DNA of 10,002 nt from a bacterium. Its GTDB lineage: Bacteria; Oederibacteriota; Muellerivitia; Muellerivitales; Muellerivitaceae. This document shows positions 1 through 5,909 of this stretch, one piece after another. A program made the translations under genes and the position numbers. The DNA lies in NCBI GenBank assembly GCA_025980505.1, contig JAICXI010000031.1, positions 1 to 10,002 of the forward strand, in the 5' to 3' direction. A model generated the notes under the pieces. The model did not search any database. It worked only from the letters and a program-made list of their open reading frames with translations, and had not been told where the DNA came from. The stretch's first letter is position 1. The number at the start of each line of letters is the position of its first letter.

Positions 1-1
1 G

Positions 2-1654
2 ATCGCGCTGGGAGTCCTGGGCATCTGGCAATTCCACAACGTTGAATTTTATTCCCGGTTCGACTTGGTGCCGGGCGGCCGGGGCGACAACCGGTGGGTG
101 GTTTCCATCCTGGAGTACCTTTACCGGGCGGGGAAGGGGCTGGGGAGTTTCACTTCGCCGGCCTTTTATTATCCCTCGGAAGGGACCCTGGGCTATTCGG
201 ACGCTTACTTGACCCACGCCCTTTTCTACGGGTGGCTGCGCAACCTGGGCCTGGATATCTTTTCCTGCTTCCAGATCTGCGTGCTGGCCTTCAACCTCCT
301 CAATTACGTTTGTTGTTTCCTGCTGTTGAACCGGGGCTTGTCTTTGCGCGTGGCCCCCTCGGCTTTGGGGGCCTTCTTTTTCGCCTTCAACGCGCCCAAG
401 TTCAACCAGATCAGCCACACCCAACTACAATGCCTTTTTTGGCTGCCCTTGGCGCTGTGGGCGGCCGCCGCGTGGGTGAGGGGCGCCTCTTCCATGGGCC
501 GCGCCCGGGCCTTCGGGTTGCTAGCCGCCGCGGCCCTGGCGTTGGACCTGCAGCTGCTGACGGCCTTTTATCCGGCCTGGTTTTTTCTCTTTTGGTCCCT
601 CCTGTTCCTGGGCTTTTCGATTTGCCTGCGGGAAACCCGGGACTTCCTGAAGGGACTTGGGAGGCGCCAGGGGCTGCCGGTGCTGGGCGGCGCGGCGGTG
701 CTGGCCGCCGGGTTGGTTCCCTTTTTGGGGCTTTACCTTCCGGTGATCAGGAAGCTGGGCGGGAAGGATTACAGCGAAGTTCAAATGATGATCCCCGATT
801 TTTGGTCCTTCCTGTGGATGGGTCCCCGGCATGGCTGGTGGGGATGGATTTGGGACGCTTGTCCGGCCATCCGCCATTATCCCGTGGAAGGCGAGGAACG
901 GCTGGGGTTCGGGATCACCCTGGGGGTCGCGGGGATTGGGTTGGCCCTTTGGGCCTTGGGAACCCTGCGGCAATCGGGCCGGTCGGCGACGCTCCGCACC
1001 CTGGGGATGGAGTTCAAGGGGGACCGCAAAACCTACGTCCTTTTCGGGGCCTTGGCCTTGCTGTCTTCCCTGGCCTTTGTGCTTTTGGGGCTCCAATATG
1101 GAAGGGGTTTTTCGCCCTGGTGGCTGGTCTATGAAACGGTGCCGGGCGCCCAAGGCATCCGGGCGGTTTCCCGCTACGTGATTTTCCTGGCGCTGCCATT
1201 TTCCATCGTCCTGGCTTTCGCCGTCCAAGCTTGGTGGGAAAGGGTACGGCGGGAAAAAAAGCGGAGTGTCCGGATCTGGATGGGCGGAGCGGTCCTTTTG
1301 GCGGTGGGCGCGGCCTTGCTGGAGCAGGTGGACTTCCCCCCTTACCCCGCTTTCTCCAAGTCCCGGGAACTGAATCGCCTGGAATATTTAAGCGAAAAGC
1401 TGCCGGCCCAATGCAGGGCCTTTTACGTGGGCGTGGCGCCCGGGCTTCCTTACTCGGCCACCGACATCCAAATCGACGCCATGTTGATCTCGGCGGTCCG
1501 GGGCATCCCGACCTTGAACGGCTACAGCGGGCAAAGCCCCCGAAATTGGGATTTGTTCAAGGTGCGCAGCCCCAAGTATGATGGGTACGTCCAAAATTGG
1601 CTCAGCTTGAACGGAATCACCTATCCGGTCTGCGGCTTGGGCATCGACCGGTAG
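2..1654 (+). CDS. Polytopic membrane protein, GT-C glycosyltransferase-like (5' end outside window)
   Basis: The reading frame is open from the first complete codon in the window, so the true start lies to the left; an in-frame TTG at 65 is not needed as a start. The 550 visible residues contain about eight to ten strongly hydrophobic segments, then a soluble C-terminal tail of roughly 110 residues. Near the visible N-terminus is a GDNR motif (Asp about residue 29) followed by an ILEYLY stretch and a region rich in aromatic residues and proline. That layout resembles the first extracytoplasmic loop of GT-C enzymes, where an acidic residue is catalytic. A GIRAVSRY motif lies near residues 385-392 and a PTLNGYSGQSP motif near 503-513, both of a kind seen in uncharacterised GT39/YfhO-like membrane proteins. 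The inferred role is transfer of a sugar from a lipid-linked donor at the membrane. Donor and acceptor are unknown. It has no obvious link to the sugar genes downstream. Confidence 0.72.
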   Translation: MALGVLGIWQFHNVEFYSRFDLVPGGRGDNRWVVSILEYLYRAGKGLGSFTSPAFYYPSEGTLGYSDAYLTHALFYGWLRNLGLDIFSCFQICVLAFNLLNYVCCFLLLNRGLSLRVAPSALGAFFFAFNAPKFNQISHTQLQCLFWLPLALWAAAAWVRGASSMGRARAFGLLAAAALALDLQLLTAFYPAWFFLFWSLLFLGFSICLRETRDFLKGLGRRQGLPVLGGAAVLAAGLVPFLGLYLPVIRKLGGKDYSEVQMMIPDFWSFLWMGPRHGWWGWIWDACPAIRHYPVEGEERLGFGITLGVAGIGLALWALGTLRQSGRSATLRTLGMEFKGDRKTYVLFGALALLSSLAFVLLGLQYGRGFSPWWLVYETVPGAQGIRAVSRYVIFLALPFSIVLAFAVQAWWERVRREKKRSVRIWMGGAVLLAVGAALLEQVDFPPYPAFSKSRELNRLEYLSEKLPAQCRAFYVGVAPGLPYSATDIQIDAMLISAVRGIPTLNGYSGQSPRNWDLFKVRSPKYDGYVQNWLSLNGITYPVCGLGIDR

Positions 1655-1661
1655 CGAAGGG

Positions 1662-1753
1662 AAAATTTTGAATTTTAAATCGTCGTGACTTTCAATTTGG
1701 GGTCCGGAATGAAAATGCCGGCCGTTTAAAATTTGGAAGTCGAAATTTAAAAT
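1662..1753. repeat. AT-rich palindromic intergenic element, copy 1
   Basis: The gap between the membrane-protein stop codon and the permease gene is mostly this AT-rich block, in sharp contrast to the GC-rich genes on both sides. It begins with AAAATTTTGAAT (1662-1673) and ends with AATTTAAAAT (1744-1753). ATTTTAAAT (1672-1680) is an exact inverted match to ATTTAAAAT (1745-1753). GACTT (1687-1691) pairs with AAGTC (1737-1741), giving an imperfect hairpin with arms of about 20 bases. The same two boundary words recur in the same order at 5794-5868. It could be a short dispersed repeat, a MITE-like remnant or a transcript-end structure. No coding potential is apparent. Confidence 0.5.
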
Positions 1754-1772
1754 CAAGTGGAAGGGACGCGCG

Positions 1773-2867
1773 ATGGCGGATTCGCCGAATAAACTGCAAG
1801 TGCCTTGGAGGGCCCTGACCATGGTGGGGGCGCTCCTGCTGATCTGGGCCATTTTCTCCCTCACCACCGGCGGTATTTTCCTGGAGCCGAGGAACCTTTC
1901 GCTTCTCATGCGGCAGATGTCCGTCACGGCCTTCCTTGCCACCGCCATGGTCCTGGTCATCGTGGCGGGGCAAATCGATTTGTCGGTGGGGGCCATGACC
2001 GGCTTCCTGGGCGCGGTGTCGGCCTTCCTGTTCGTCACGCACGGCTGGCCCCTCTGGGCGGCTTTCCTCGCCACCCTTCTCCTGGGCGCCTTGTTGGGGC
2101 ACCTCCAGGGGCGCCTGGTCACCGGGTTCAACATTCCTTCCTTCATCGTTACCCTGGGGGGAATGCTGGTGTTCCAGGGAGCGCTGCTGGGACTCACCGG
2201 CGGCGTTGCCATCAGCCCCACGCCCGACTATCTTTACGTCGGCCAAGCCTACCTTCCCAAGGCCTCCGGCTGGCTTCTCCTGGGCGCCGCGTGGGCTTTT
2301 TTCCTTTACCGCTTCCTGAAGGAAAGGACCGCCCTCCGCTGGAAATGGGCCGGGTTGGGGGCCGTGGCCGCCGCCTTCATCGCGGTCCTGAACGCCTATG
2401 AGGGCGTTCCCCTTCCGGTGGTCCTCATGCTGGCCTTTTCGGTGGTCTTTTCCACCTTGGCCCAACAAACGCCCTTCGGCCGCCACCTTTACGCCATCGG
2501 CGGCAACCCGGAGGCGGCCTTTTATTCGGGAATCAACATCAAGCGGCACATCATCCTGGTGTTCACCCTCATGGGATCCATGGTGGGCGTCGCCGGCATC
2601 GTGCTGACGGCCCGGGTGGGCGCGGCCACCTCGGACGCGGGCCACATGATGGAACTGGACGCCATCGCGGCGGCGGTGATCGGCGGCACCTCGCTCATGG
2701 GCGGCCGCGGCACCGTATGGGGGGCCATTCTGGGGGCCTTGGTCATGGCCTCGTTGGATAACGGCATGAGCCTGATGAATACCGAGTCCTTCTGGCAACC
2801 CATCATCAAGGGTGGCATCCTGGTGGTGGCGGTGGCAATGGACATGATGGGACGAAAAACCAAGTGA
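1773..2867 (+). CDS. xylH: XylH-type sugar ABC transporter permease (CUT2 family)
   Basis: This is the membrane-spanning subunit of a monosaccharide ABC importer of the ribose/xylose (BPD_transp_2) class, in the inner membrane. At 364 residues it is longer than RbsC (about 320) and closer to XylH (393 in E. coli). The extra length is an additional hydrophobic stretch around residues 165-230, as in XylH. Visible family motifs are VAGQIDLSVG (64-73), NIPSFIVTLGG (120-130), the cytoplasmic coupling loop around QTPFGRHLYAIGGNPEAA (232-249), and the C-terminal AAAVIGGTSLMGGRGTVWGA (299-318). The ATG at 1773 follows a good GGAAGGGA ribosome-binding site (1759-1766). Normally such a permease is encoded next to an ATPase (XylG/RbsA-like) and a periplasmic binding protein (XylF/RbsB-like), usually upstream of it. 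Here an unrelated membrane protein precedes it and a desaturase follows. D-xylose as substrate is inferred from the subfamily and from xylA nearby. Family is near certain, substrate moderately so. Confidence 0.88.
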   Translation: MADSPNKLQVPWRALTMVGALLLIWAIFSLTTGGIFLEPRNLSLLMRQMSVTAFLATAMVLVIVAGQIDLSVGAMTGFLGAVSAFLFVTHGWPLWAAFLATLLLGALLGHLQGRLVTGFNIPSFIVTLGGMLVFQGALLGLTGGVAISPTPDYLYVGQAYLPKASGWLLLGAAWAFFLYRFLKERTALRWKWAGLGAVAAAFIAVLNAYEGVPLPVVLMLAFSVVFSTLAQQTPFGRHLYAIGGNPEAAFYSGINIKRHIILVFTLMGSMVGVAGIVLTARVGAATSDAGHMMELDAIAAAVIGGTSLMGGRGTVWGAILGALVMASLDNGMSLMNTESFWQPIIKGGILVVAVAMDMMGRKTK

Positions 2868-2880
2868 GCGGGTGGGGCGA

Positions 2881-2949
2881 ATCCTCCGGGGTCCGGCGGC
2901 TTTCCAAAGTGGTTGGGGACCTGGGCGGTTTGGGGGGCCCGGGGAGGAT
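2881..2949 (+). terminator. Possible GC-rich stem-loop after the permease gene (weak)
   Basis: ATCCTCC (2881-2887) can pair with GGAGGAT (2943-2949). GGG/CCC (2888-2890 with 2938-2940) continues the stem after a two-base bulge, and GTCC/GGAC (2891-2894 with 2917-2920) is nested inside. The structure starts 14 bases after the permease stop codon, so it could shape the 3' end of that transcript. No run of T follows, so it is not a standard intrinsic terminator, and the large loop makes it only a candidate. Confidence 0.25.
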
Positions 2950-2999
2950 GAAGGAATTGCGACAAAAAAGCTGCCTTGGCCTTTGTTCCCGTTTTCCCT

Positions 3000-3046
3000 T
3001 TGTTATAACGATTTAACACCAGTTAATACCTAAATACGGTTATACT
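3000..3046 (+). promoter_or_regulatory. AT-rich promoter/operator island before the desaturase
   Basis: A strongly AT-rich stretch interrupts GC-rich DNA just before the desaturase start. It offers overlapping promoter elements: TTGTTA (3000-3005) and TAATAC (3024-3029) with an 18-base spacer, and a TATACT -10-like box at 3041-3046 without a convincing -35. Superimposed on these are the perfect palindrome GTTATAAC (3002-3009), the inverted repeat TTAAC-4-GTTAA (3013-3026), and three related words: GTTATAAC at 3002, GTTAATAC at 3022 and GTTATACT at 3039. This combination fits a regulated promoter. The exact start site and the regulator are unknown. Confidence 0.45.
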
Positions 3047-3063
3047 CGTCCTTTAAAATCGAA

Positions 3064-4167
3064 ATGATGGGTAACTCACTTTGGGCTTACCGGTCGATTG
3101 GACAATTCGTGGCCTTTCTTGACAGGGTTTTGGACCCTCCTTCCTATGGATACGTTCGAGACCAAAAACTTTACGTTCCCAGCAGCCGGGAGCTTTTCAA
3201 CGAATTCTTCTCGCGCTTGAACATTTTTAAATCCCGGAAAAATTGGCTGCCCCTCTTCAGCTGGTTCGTGATCCTCTTTTTCGCCCCGTTCTTTTTCCTC
3301 TTTTTCTTCCACTATTTCACCTGGAAGTTGTTCGCCATCGGGTTCGTTTACAGCATGGTGGTCCTGGGGACCCACGGCACGGTTTACCTGCACCGTTACG
3401 GAAGCCACCACGCCTTCACCTTTTCAAACCGCGCCTGGCTTTTCCTCACGCGGGAACTGGTCCTCAAAATCATCCCCGAGGAAGCCTATGTGGTGTCGCA
3501 CCATGTCCACCATTATCTTTCGGAGAAACCGGGGGACCCCTACAACGTGCACGGCGGCTGGCTTTACTGTTTCCTGGCCGACGCGAATCATCAGGCCGTC
3601 GCCCGCGATTTTTCGCCGGAGGACTACGACCGGGCCGCCAAAATGATCGCCCACATGGGCGTCCGGCCGAACAGCTTTGAGCAATACCAAAAGTGGGGTT
3701 CCATCAGCCGGCCGGCGGGAACCATCCTGCATTTCCTCCTGAATTGGGCCTTTTGGTTCGCGGCCTTGGACTGGATCGGCGGAATGCCTTTGGTTGCGGC
3801 CATCTTCGGTATGAGCGCGGTTTGGGCGGTGGGAATCCGCACCTTCAACTTCGAGGGGCATGGAAAGGGCAAGGACCGCCGGAAGGAAGGCGTTGATTTC
3901 GACCGCACCAACCTTTCGATCAACCAGGCCTGGCCCGGAATGGTGACGGGGGAGTGGCACAATAACCATCATCTTTTTCCCAACGGGTCCCGGGCGGGAT
4001 TTTTACCCCACCAATGGGACTACGCGTGGCTTTACATCCGGCTCCTCCATCTCATCGGCGGCATCGACAATTACCGGGATTTCAAGGACCAGTTTTTCGA
4101 AAAGTATTACCAGCCTTATTTGTTCCAGAAACACCGGGCCCAAAACACCCTCTCCAAAAGTTTGTAA
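3064..4167 (+). CDS. Membrane fatty-acid (acyl-CoA type) desaturase
   Basis: This is an integral-membrane di-iron desaturase expected to insert a cis double bond into acyl chains (acyl-CoA or acyl-lipid), using O2 and electrons from a ferredoxin- or cytochrome-type donor. All three histidine boxes are present: HRYGSHH (110-116), HHVHH (146-150) and EWHNNHH (297-303). A further NFEGHG segment (262-267) lies where delta-9 desaturases carry extra metal ligands. Hydrophobic spans lie around 62-83, 87-104, 221-236 and 241-257, matching the usual two hairpins with a cytosolic histidine cluster. The 367-residue length is typical for bacterial stearoyl-CoA-like desaturases. The start is a tandem ATG-ATG with no recognisable Shine-Dalgarno sequence, only about 18-35 bases from the candidate -10 boxes, so the leader may be short. 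Regiospecificity cannot be read from the sequence. It interrupts a run of sugar-use genes and appears to have its own promoter. No electron-transfer partner is visible nearby. Confidence 0.88.
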   Translation: MMGNSLWAYRSIGQFVAFLDRVLDPPSYGYVRDQKLYVPSSRELFNEFFSRLNIFKSRKNWLPLFSWFVILFFAPFFFLFFFHYFTWKLFAIGFVYSMVVLGTHGTVYLHRYGSHHAFTFSNRAWLFLTRELVLKIIPEEAYVVSHHVHHYLSEKPGDPYNVHGGWLYCFLADANHQAVARDFSPEDYDRAAKMIAHMGVRPNSFEQYQKWGSISRPAGTILHFLLNWAFWFAALDWIGGMPLVAAIFGMSAVWAVGIRTFNFEGHGKGKDRRKEGVDFDRTNLSINQAWPGMVTGEWHNNHHLFPNGSRAGFLPHQWDYAWLYIRLLHLIGGIDNYRDFKDQFFEKYYQPYLFQKHRAQNTLSKSL

Positions 4168-4188
4168 CGAATCACCTTCGGCGGGAGC

Positions 4189-4206
4189 GCCGGTGAAAAA
4201 ACCGGC
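4189..4206 (+). terminator. Short stem-loop after the desaturase gene (weak)
   Basis: GCCGGT and ACCGGC form a perfect six-base-pair stem with a GAAAAA loop, 21 bases after the desaturase stop codon. The position suits a transcript end. The downstream sequence is GC-rich without a T run, so intrinsic termination is not well supported. Confidence 0.28.
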
Positions 4207-4316
4207 CGCGGCCCGGCAATGACGGCCGGCTTTCCTGCGCTCTCCCGGGTCTGGTTTCACCCGGTTCCATTCCATGATGTCCTTTTCCAAAACTTGTCCC
4301 CGTTCAATCTTTCAAA

Positions 4317-4367
4317 ATCCGGCCGAAATAGCCGTCCGAAAAGGGAGGATTTTCCATCCTGCCGGAT
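4317..4367 (+). other. Nested inverted repeat, possible RNA structure
   Basis: A seven-base outer stem, ATCCGGC with GCCGGAT (4317-4323 and 4361-4367), closes directly onto an inner AGGAT/ATCCT hairpin (4346-4350 and 4356-4360). The 22 bases on the 5' side of the inner hairpin remain unpaired. The arrangement could be part of a folded RNA in the xylA upstream region. No known riboswitch or RNA family was recognised. Confidence 0.25.
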
Positions 4368-4567
4368 GATCGAGTTCCGCATTCGCTGTCCGGCTTGGTA
4401 GGTTGGGGAAGGGTTCCCGTCCGCGTCCATTTTCAAGGCCAACTGACGCCTTCTGGGCCGGTTCATCCGGCTGGGAAAGGCTCCGCCGCCGCAGGTTTTC
4501 CATTCTCAAGCCCCTTATTTATCGACCGTTCCATTCCCAAATTCAGTCTTGCCTTCCAAAAGTTTTC

Positions 4568-4596
4568 TTGATAATTTAAACCGGTTTCAATATTTC
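4568..4596 (+). promoter_or_regulatory. Candidate xylA promoter
   Basis: TTGATA (4568-4573, four of six matches to the -35 consensus, including TTG) is separated by 17 bases from TATTTC (4591-4596, a weak -10). The block is AT-rich, unlike the preceding DNA, and ends 26 bases before the xylA start, leaving room for a short leader that contains the ribosome-binding site. The weak -10 limits confidence. Confidence 0.4.
4578..4587. promoter_or_regulatory. Candidate LacI-family operator before xylA
   Basis: AAACCGGTTT is a perfect ten-base palindrome with a central CG, matching the general AAnCGnTT pattern of LacI/GalR-family operators. It lies between the proposed -35 and -10 of xylA, where bound protein would block polymerase. 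A LacI-family regulator is encoded just downstream of xylA, so it is the natural candidate to bind here. This is inferred from pattern and position. I noticed no second exact copy in the other intergenic regions. Confidence 0.45.
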
Positions 4597-4622
4597 TCAG
4601 AAAGTTTCAGTGGAGGCCTTTT

Positions 4623-5789
4623 ATGTCCAATCTCAAGCCCCAAAAAGCACACCGTTTCTCCTTCGGCCTTTGGTGTACCGCCAACCGCGGCCGGGACCCT
4701 TTCGGTGAAGAAACCCGCAGCCGCCTGGATCCCGTCACGAACATCAAGGAACTCGGCAAGCGGAACGTTTACGCCTTCAATTACCATGACGACGACCTCA
4801 TCCCCTTCGGCGCCTCCCTGCAACAGCGCAACAAGATCATCAAGGAGACCCGGAAGGTCATGAAGGACTATGCCATCAAGTGCGGCATGGCCACCACGAA
4901 CCTTTTTTACCACCGGGTCTTCAAGGACGGCGCCTTCACCAGCCATGACCCGAAGGTCCGGGCTTACGCGGTGCAGAAGGTCATGCGGAACATGGACCTT
5001 GGCGCCGAATTGGGCGCCAAGGTGTACGTTTTTTGGGGCGGAAGGGAAGGCACGGAGGTGGACGCCTCCAAAACGCCGGAAGAGTCCCTGAAGCGCTACC
5101 GGGAATGCATGAATTACCTTTGTGCCTATTCAAGGCACAACGGCTACGGCTTCCGGTTCGCCATCGAGCCCAAGCCCAACGAGCCGCGCGGGGACATCTT
5201 CCTGGCCACCGCGGGCCATGTGATGGCCTTCATCGGGACCCTGGACGACCCCGATATGGTGGGGGTCAATCCCGAGATCGAGCATTCCCGCATGGCAGGG
5301 CTGAACACTTACCATGATTTCGCCCAATGCATGGAGGCGGGCAAGCTTTACCACGTGGACCTGGGCGCGCAAAAACCCTGCCGGTTCGACCAGGACCTGC
5401 GGTTCGGCTCCGAGGACATCAAGGAAACCTTTTTCGTGGTGAAGCTCCTGGAGGACAACCACTGGCAGGGGACGCGCAACTTCGACGAACACCCCTACCG
5501 CAGCGAGGACGACAAGGGCGTCTGGGATTTCGTGGAGGGGAGCATGCGGACCTACCTCATCCTGTGGGAGAAGGTCAAGCGGTTCAACTCGGACAAGAAG
5601 GTCCAGCAGATACTCAAGTCCATCAAGGGCAAGGACCCCTTTTTGGAAGGCCTGCTGGGCCGGTTCACCCCGGAAAACGCGGCCGAGTTGAAAAAGCGTT
5701 CCTTTGACCCCATGGCGCTTTCCCGAAAACGGCTTCCCTACGAGGAACTGGACCAAAGGGTGCAGGAAATCCTGATGGGAGTGGCCTGA
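4623..5789 (+). CDS. xylA: Xylose isomerase, group I
   Basis: This cytoplasmic TIM-barrel enzyme interconverts D-xylose and D-xylulose (and usually D-glucose and D-fructose) with two divalent metal ions, the first step of the isomerase route of xylose use. The product is 388 residues, the length of the short group I (Streptomyces-type) enzymes. It lacks the roughly 50-residue N-terminal extension of group II enzymes such as that of E. coli. The active site is intact: His55 and Asp58 in HDDDLIPFG, Phe95 in TTNLF, Trp138 in FWGGREG, Glu182 and Lys184 in EPKPNEPRGD, Glu218 and His221 in NPEIEH, Asp246 in HVDLGAQ, Asp256 and Asp258 in FDQDLRFG, and Asp289 in NFDEHPYR. The start is set by GGAGG (4612-4616), six bases before the ATG. 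It precedes the LacI-family gene by 120 bases and is likely repressed through the palindrome at 4578-4587. No xylulokinase gene is visible in the window. Confidence 0.96.
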   Translation: MSNLKPQKAHRFSFGLWCTANRGRDPFGEETRSRLDPVTNIKELGKRNVYAFNYHDDDLIPFGASLQQRNKIIKETRKVMKDYAIKCGMATTNLFYHRVFKDGAFTSHDPKVRAYAVQKVMRNMDLGAELGAKVYVFWGGREGTEVDASKTPEESLKRYRECMNYLCAYSRHNGYGFRFAIEPKPNEPRGDIFLATAGHVMAFIGTLDDPDMVGVNPEIEHSRMAGLNTYHDFAQCMEAGKLYHVDLGAQKPCRFDQDLRFGSEDIKETFFVVKLLEDNHWQGTRNFDEHPYRSEDDKGVWDFVEGSMRTYLILWEKVKRFNSDKKVQQILKSIKGKDPFLEGLLGRFTPENAAELKKRSFDPMALSRKRLPYEELDQRVQEILMGVA

Positions 5790-5793
5790 GGAC

Positions 5794-5868
5794 AAAATTT
5801 TGAATGTTGAATCATGAGTTGAGGAAGTTCCTCAACCGAAGGTTGAAAAACCTCCAACAATTTAAAAT
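5794..5868. repeat. AT-rich intergenic element, copy 2
   Basis: This block begins with AAAATTTTGAAT (5794-5805), five bases after the xylA stop codon, and ends with AATTTAAAAT (5859-5868). The same boundary words in the same order and similar position bound the element at 1662-1753. Its interior differs from copy 1 and carries its own dyads: a 19-base palindrome (5818-5836) and AGGTT-4-AACCT (5840-5853). The shared edges with divergent centres suggest a dispersed element or a lineage-specific intergenic pattern. Confidence 0.48.
5818..5836. promoter_or_regulatory. Perfect 19-bp palindrome upstream of the LacI-family gene
   Basis: GTTGAGGAAGTTCCTCAAC is a perfect inverted repeat with nine-base arms around a single central G, 29 bases after xylA and 74 bases before the regulator start. 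It could be a protein-binding site, for example autoregulatory, or a transcript hairpin at the end of xylA. There is no T tract, and it lacks the central CG usual for LacI-family operators, so the bound factor is unknown. Confidence 0.35.
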
Positions 5869-5884
5869 TAAGAATTCATCATTA

Positions 5885-5906
5885 GCATTCGCCTTTCGAA
5901 GGATGC
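5885..5906 (+). promoter_or_regulatory. Hairpin covering the ribosome-binding site of the LacI-family gene
   Basis: GCAT (5885-5888) pairs with ATGC (5903-5906), and CCTT (5892-5895) with AAGG (5899-5902), giving eight base pairs with a three-base bulge and a TCG loop. The GAAGGA Shine-Dalgarno sequence of the next gene (5898-5903) lies almost wholly in this structure, seven bases or fewer from the ATG. If it forms in the mRNA it would hold translation of the repressor low. This is inferred from base pairing only. Confidence 0.35.
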
Positions 5907-5909
5907 GTT

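Larger units (their letters stand above)
4168..4622 (+). other. 455-bp non-coding region between desaturase and xylA
   Basis: No convincing gene is seen here. The short open frames on either strand lack ribosome-binding sites and recognisable protein features. The stretch contains several local dyads: GCCGGT-6-ACCGGC (4189-4206), ATCCGGC/GCCGGAT (4317-4323 with 4361-4367) enclosing AGGAT-5-ATCCT (4346-4360), and GGGAA-3-TTCCC (4406-4418). The last 70 bases carry the likely xylA promoter and operator. It could be a structured leader, a small RNA or a decayed gene. The sequence does not decide between these. Confidence 0.5.

Noticed and set aside
94..1134. A 346-codon alternative + strand frame inside the membrane-protein gene
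   Set aside because: It is Gly/Pro/Arg-rich and overlaps a frame with consistent transmembrane segments. It is a frame-shadow.
1662..1753. AT-rich palindromic block considered as an insertion sequence or attachment site
   Set aside because: There is no transposase or integrase and no clear target duplication, so it is listed only as a repeat element.
1692..2798. A 368-codon open frame on the - strand opposite the permease gene
   Set aside because: The + strand encodes an unmistakable XylH-type permease, and the antisense product is charged, repetitive and unlike any family.
4189..4206. Stem-loop considered as a firm intrinsic terminator
   Set aside because: There is no T tract after the stem, so it is kept only as a weak candidate.
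4219..4401. A 60-codon + strand frame in the gap before xylA
   Set aside because: There is no ribosome-binding site, no recognisable features, and the region overlaps dyads. It is more likely non-coding.
4257..4509. Two overlapping short - strand frames in the same gap
   Set aside because: They are in different frames with no start signals and basic, low-information products. Neither is favoured over chance.
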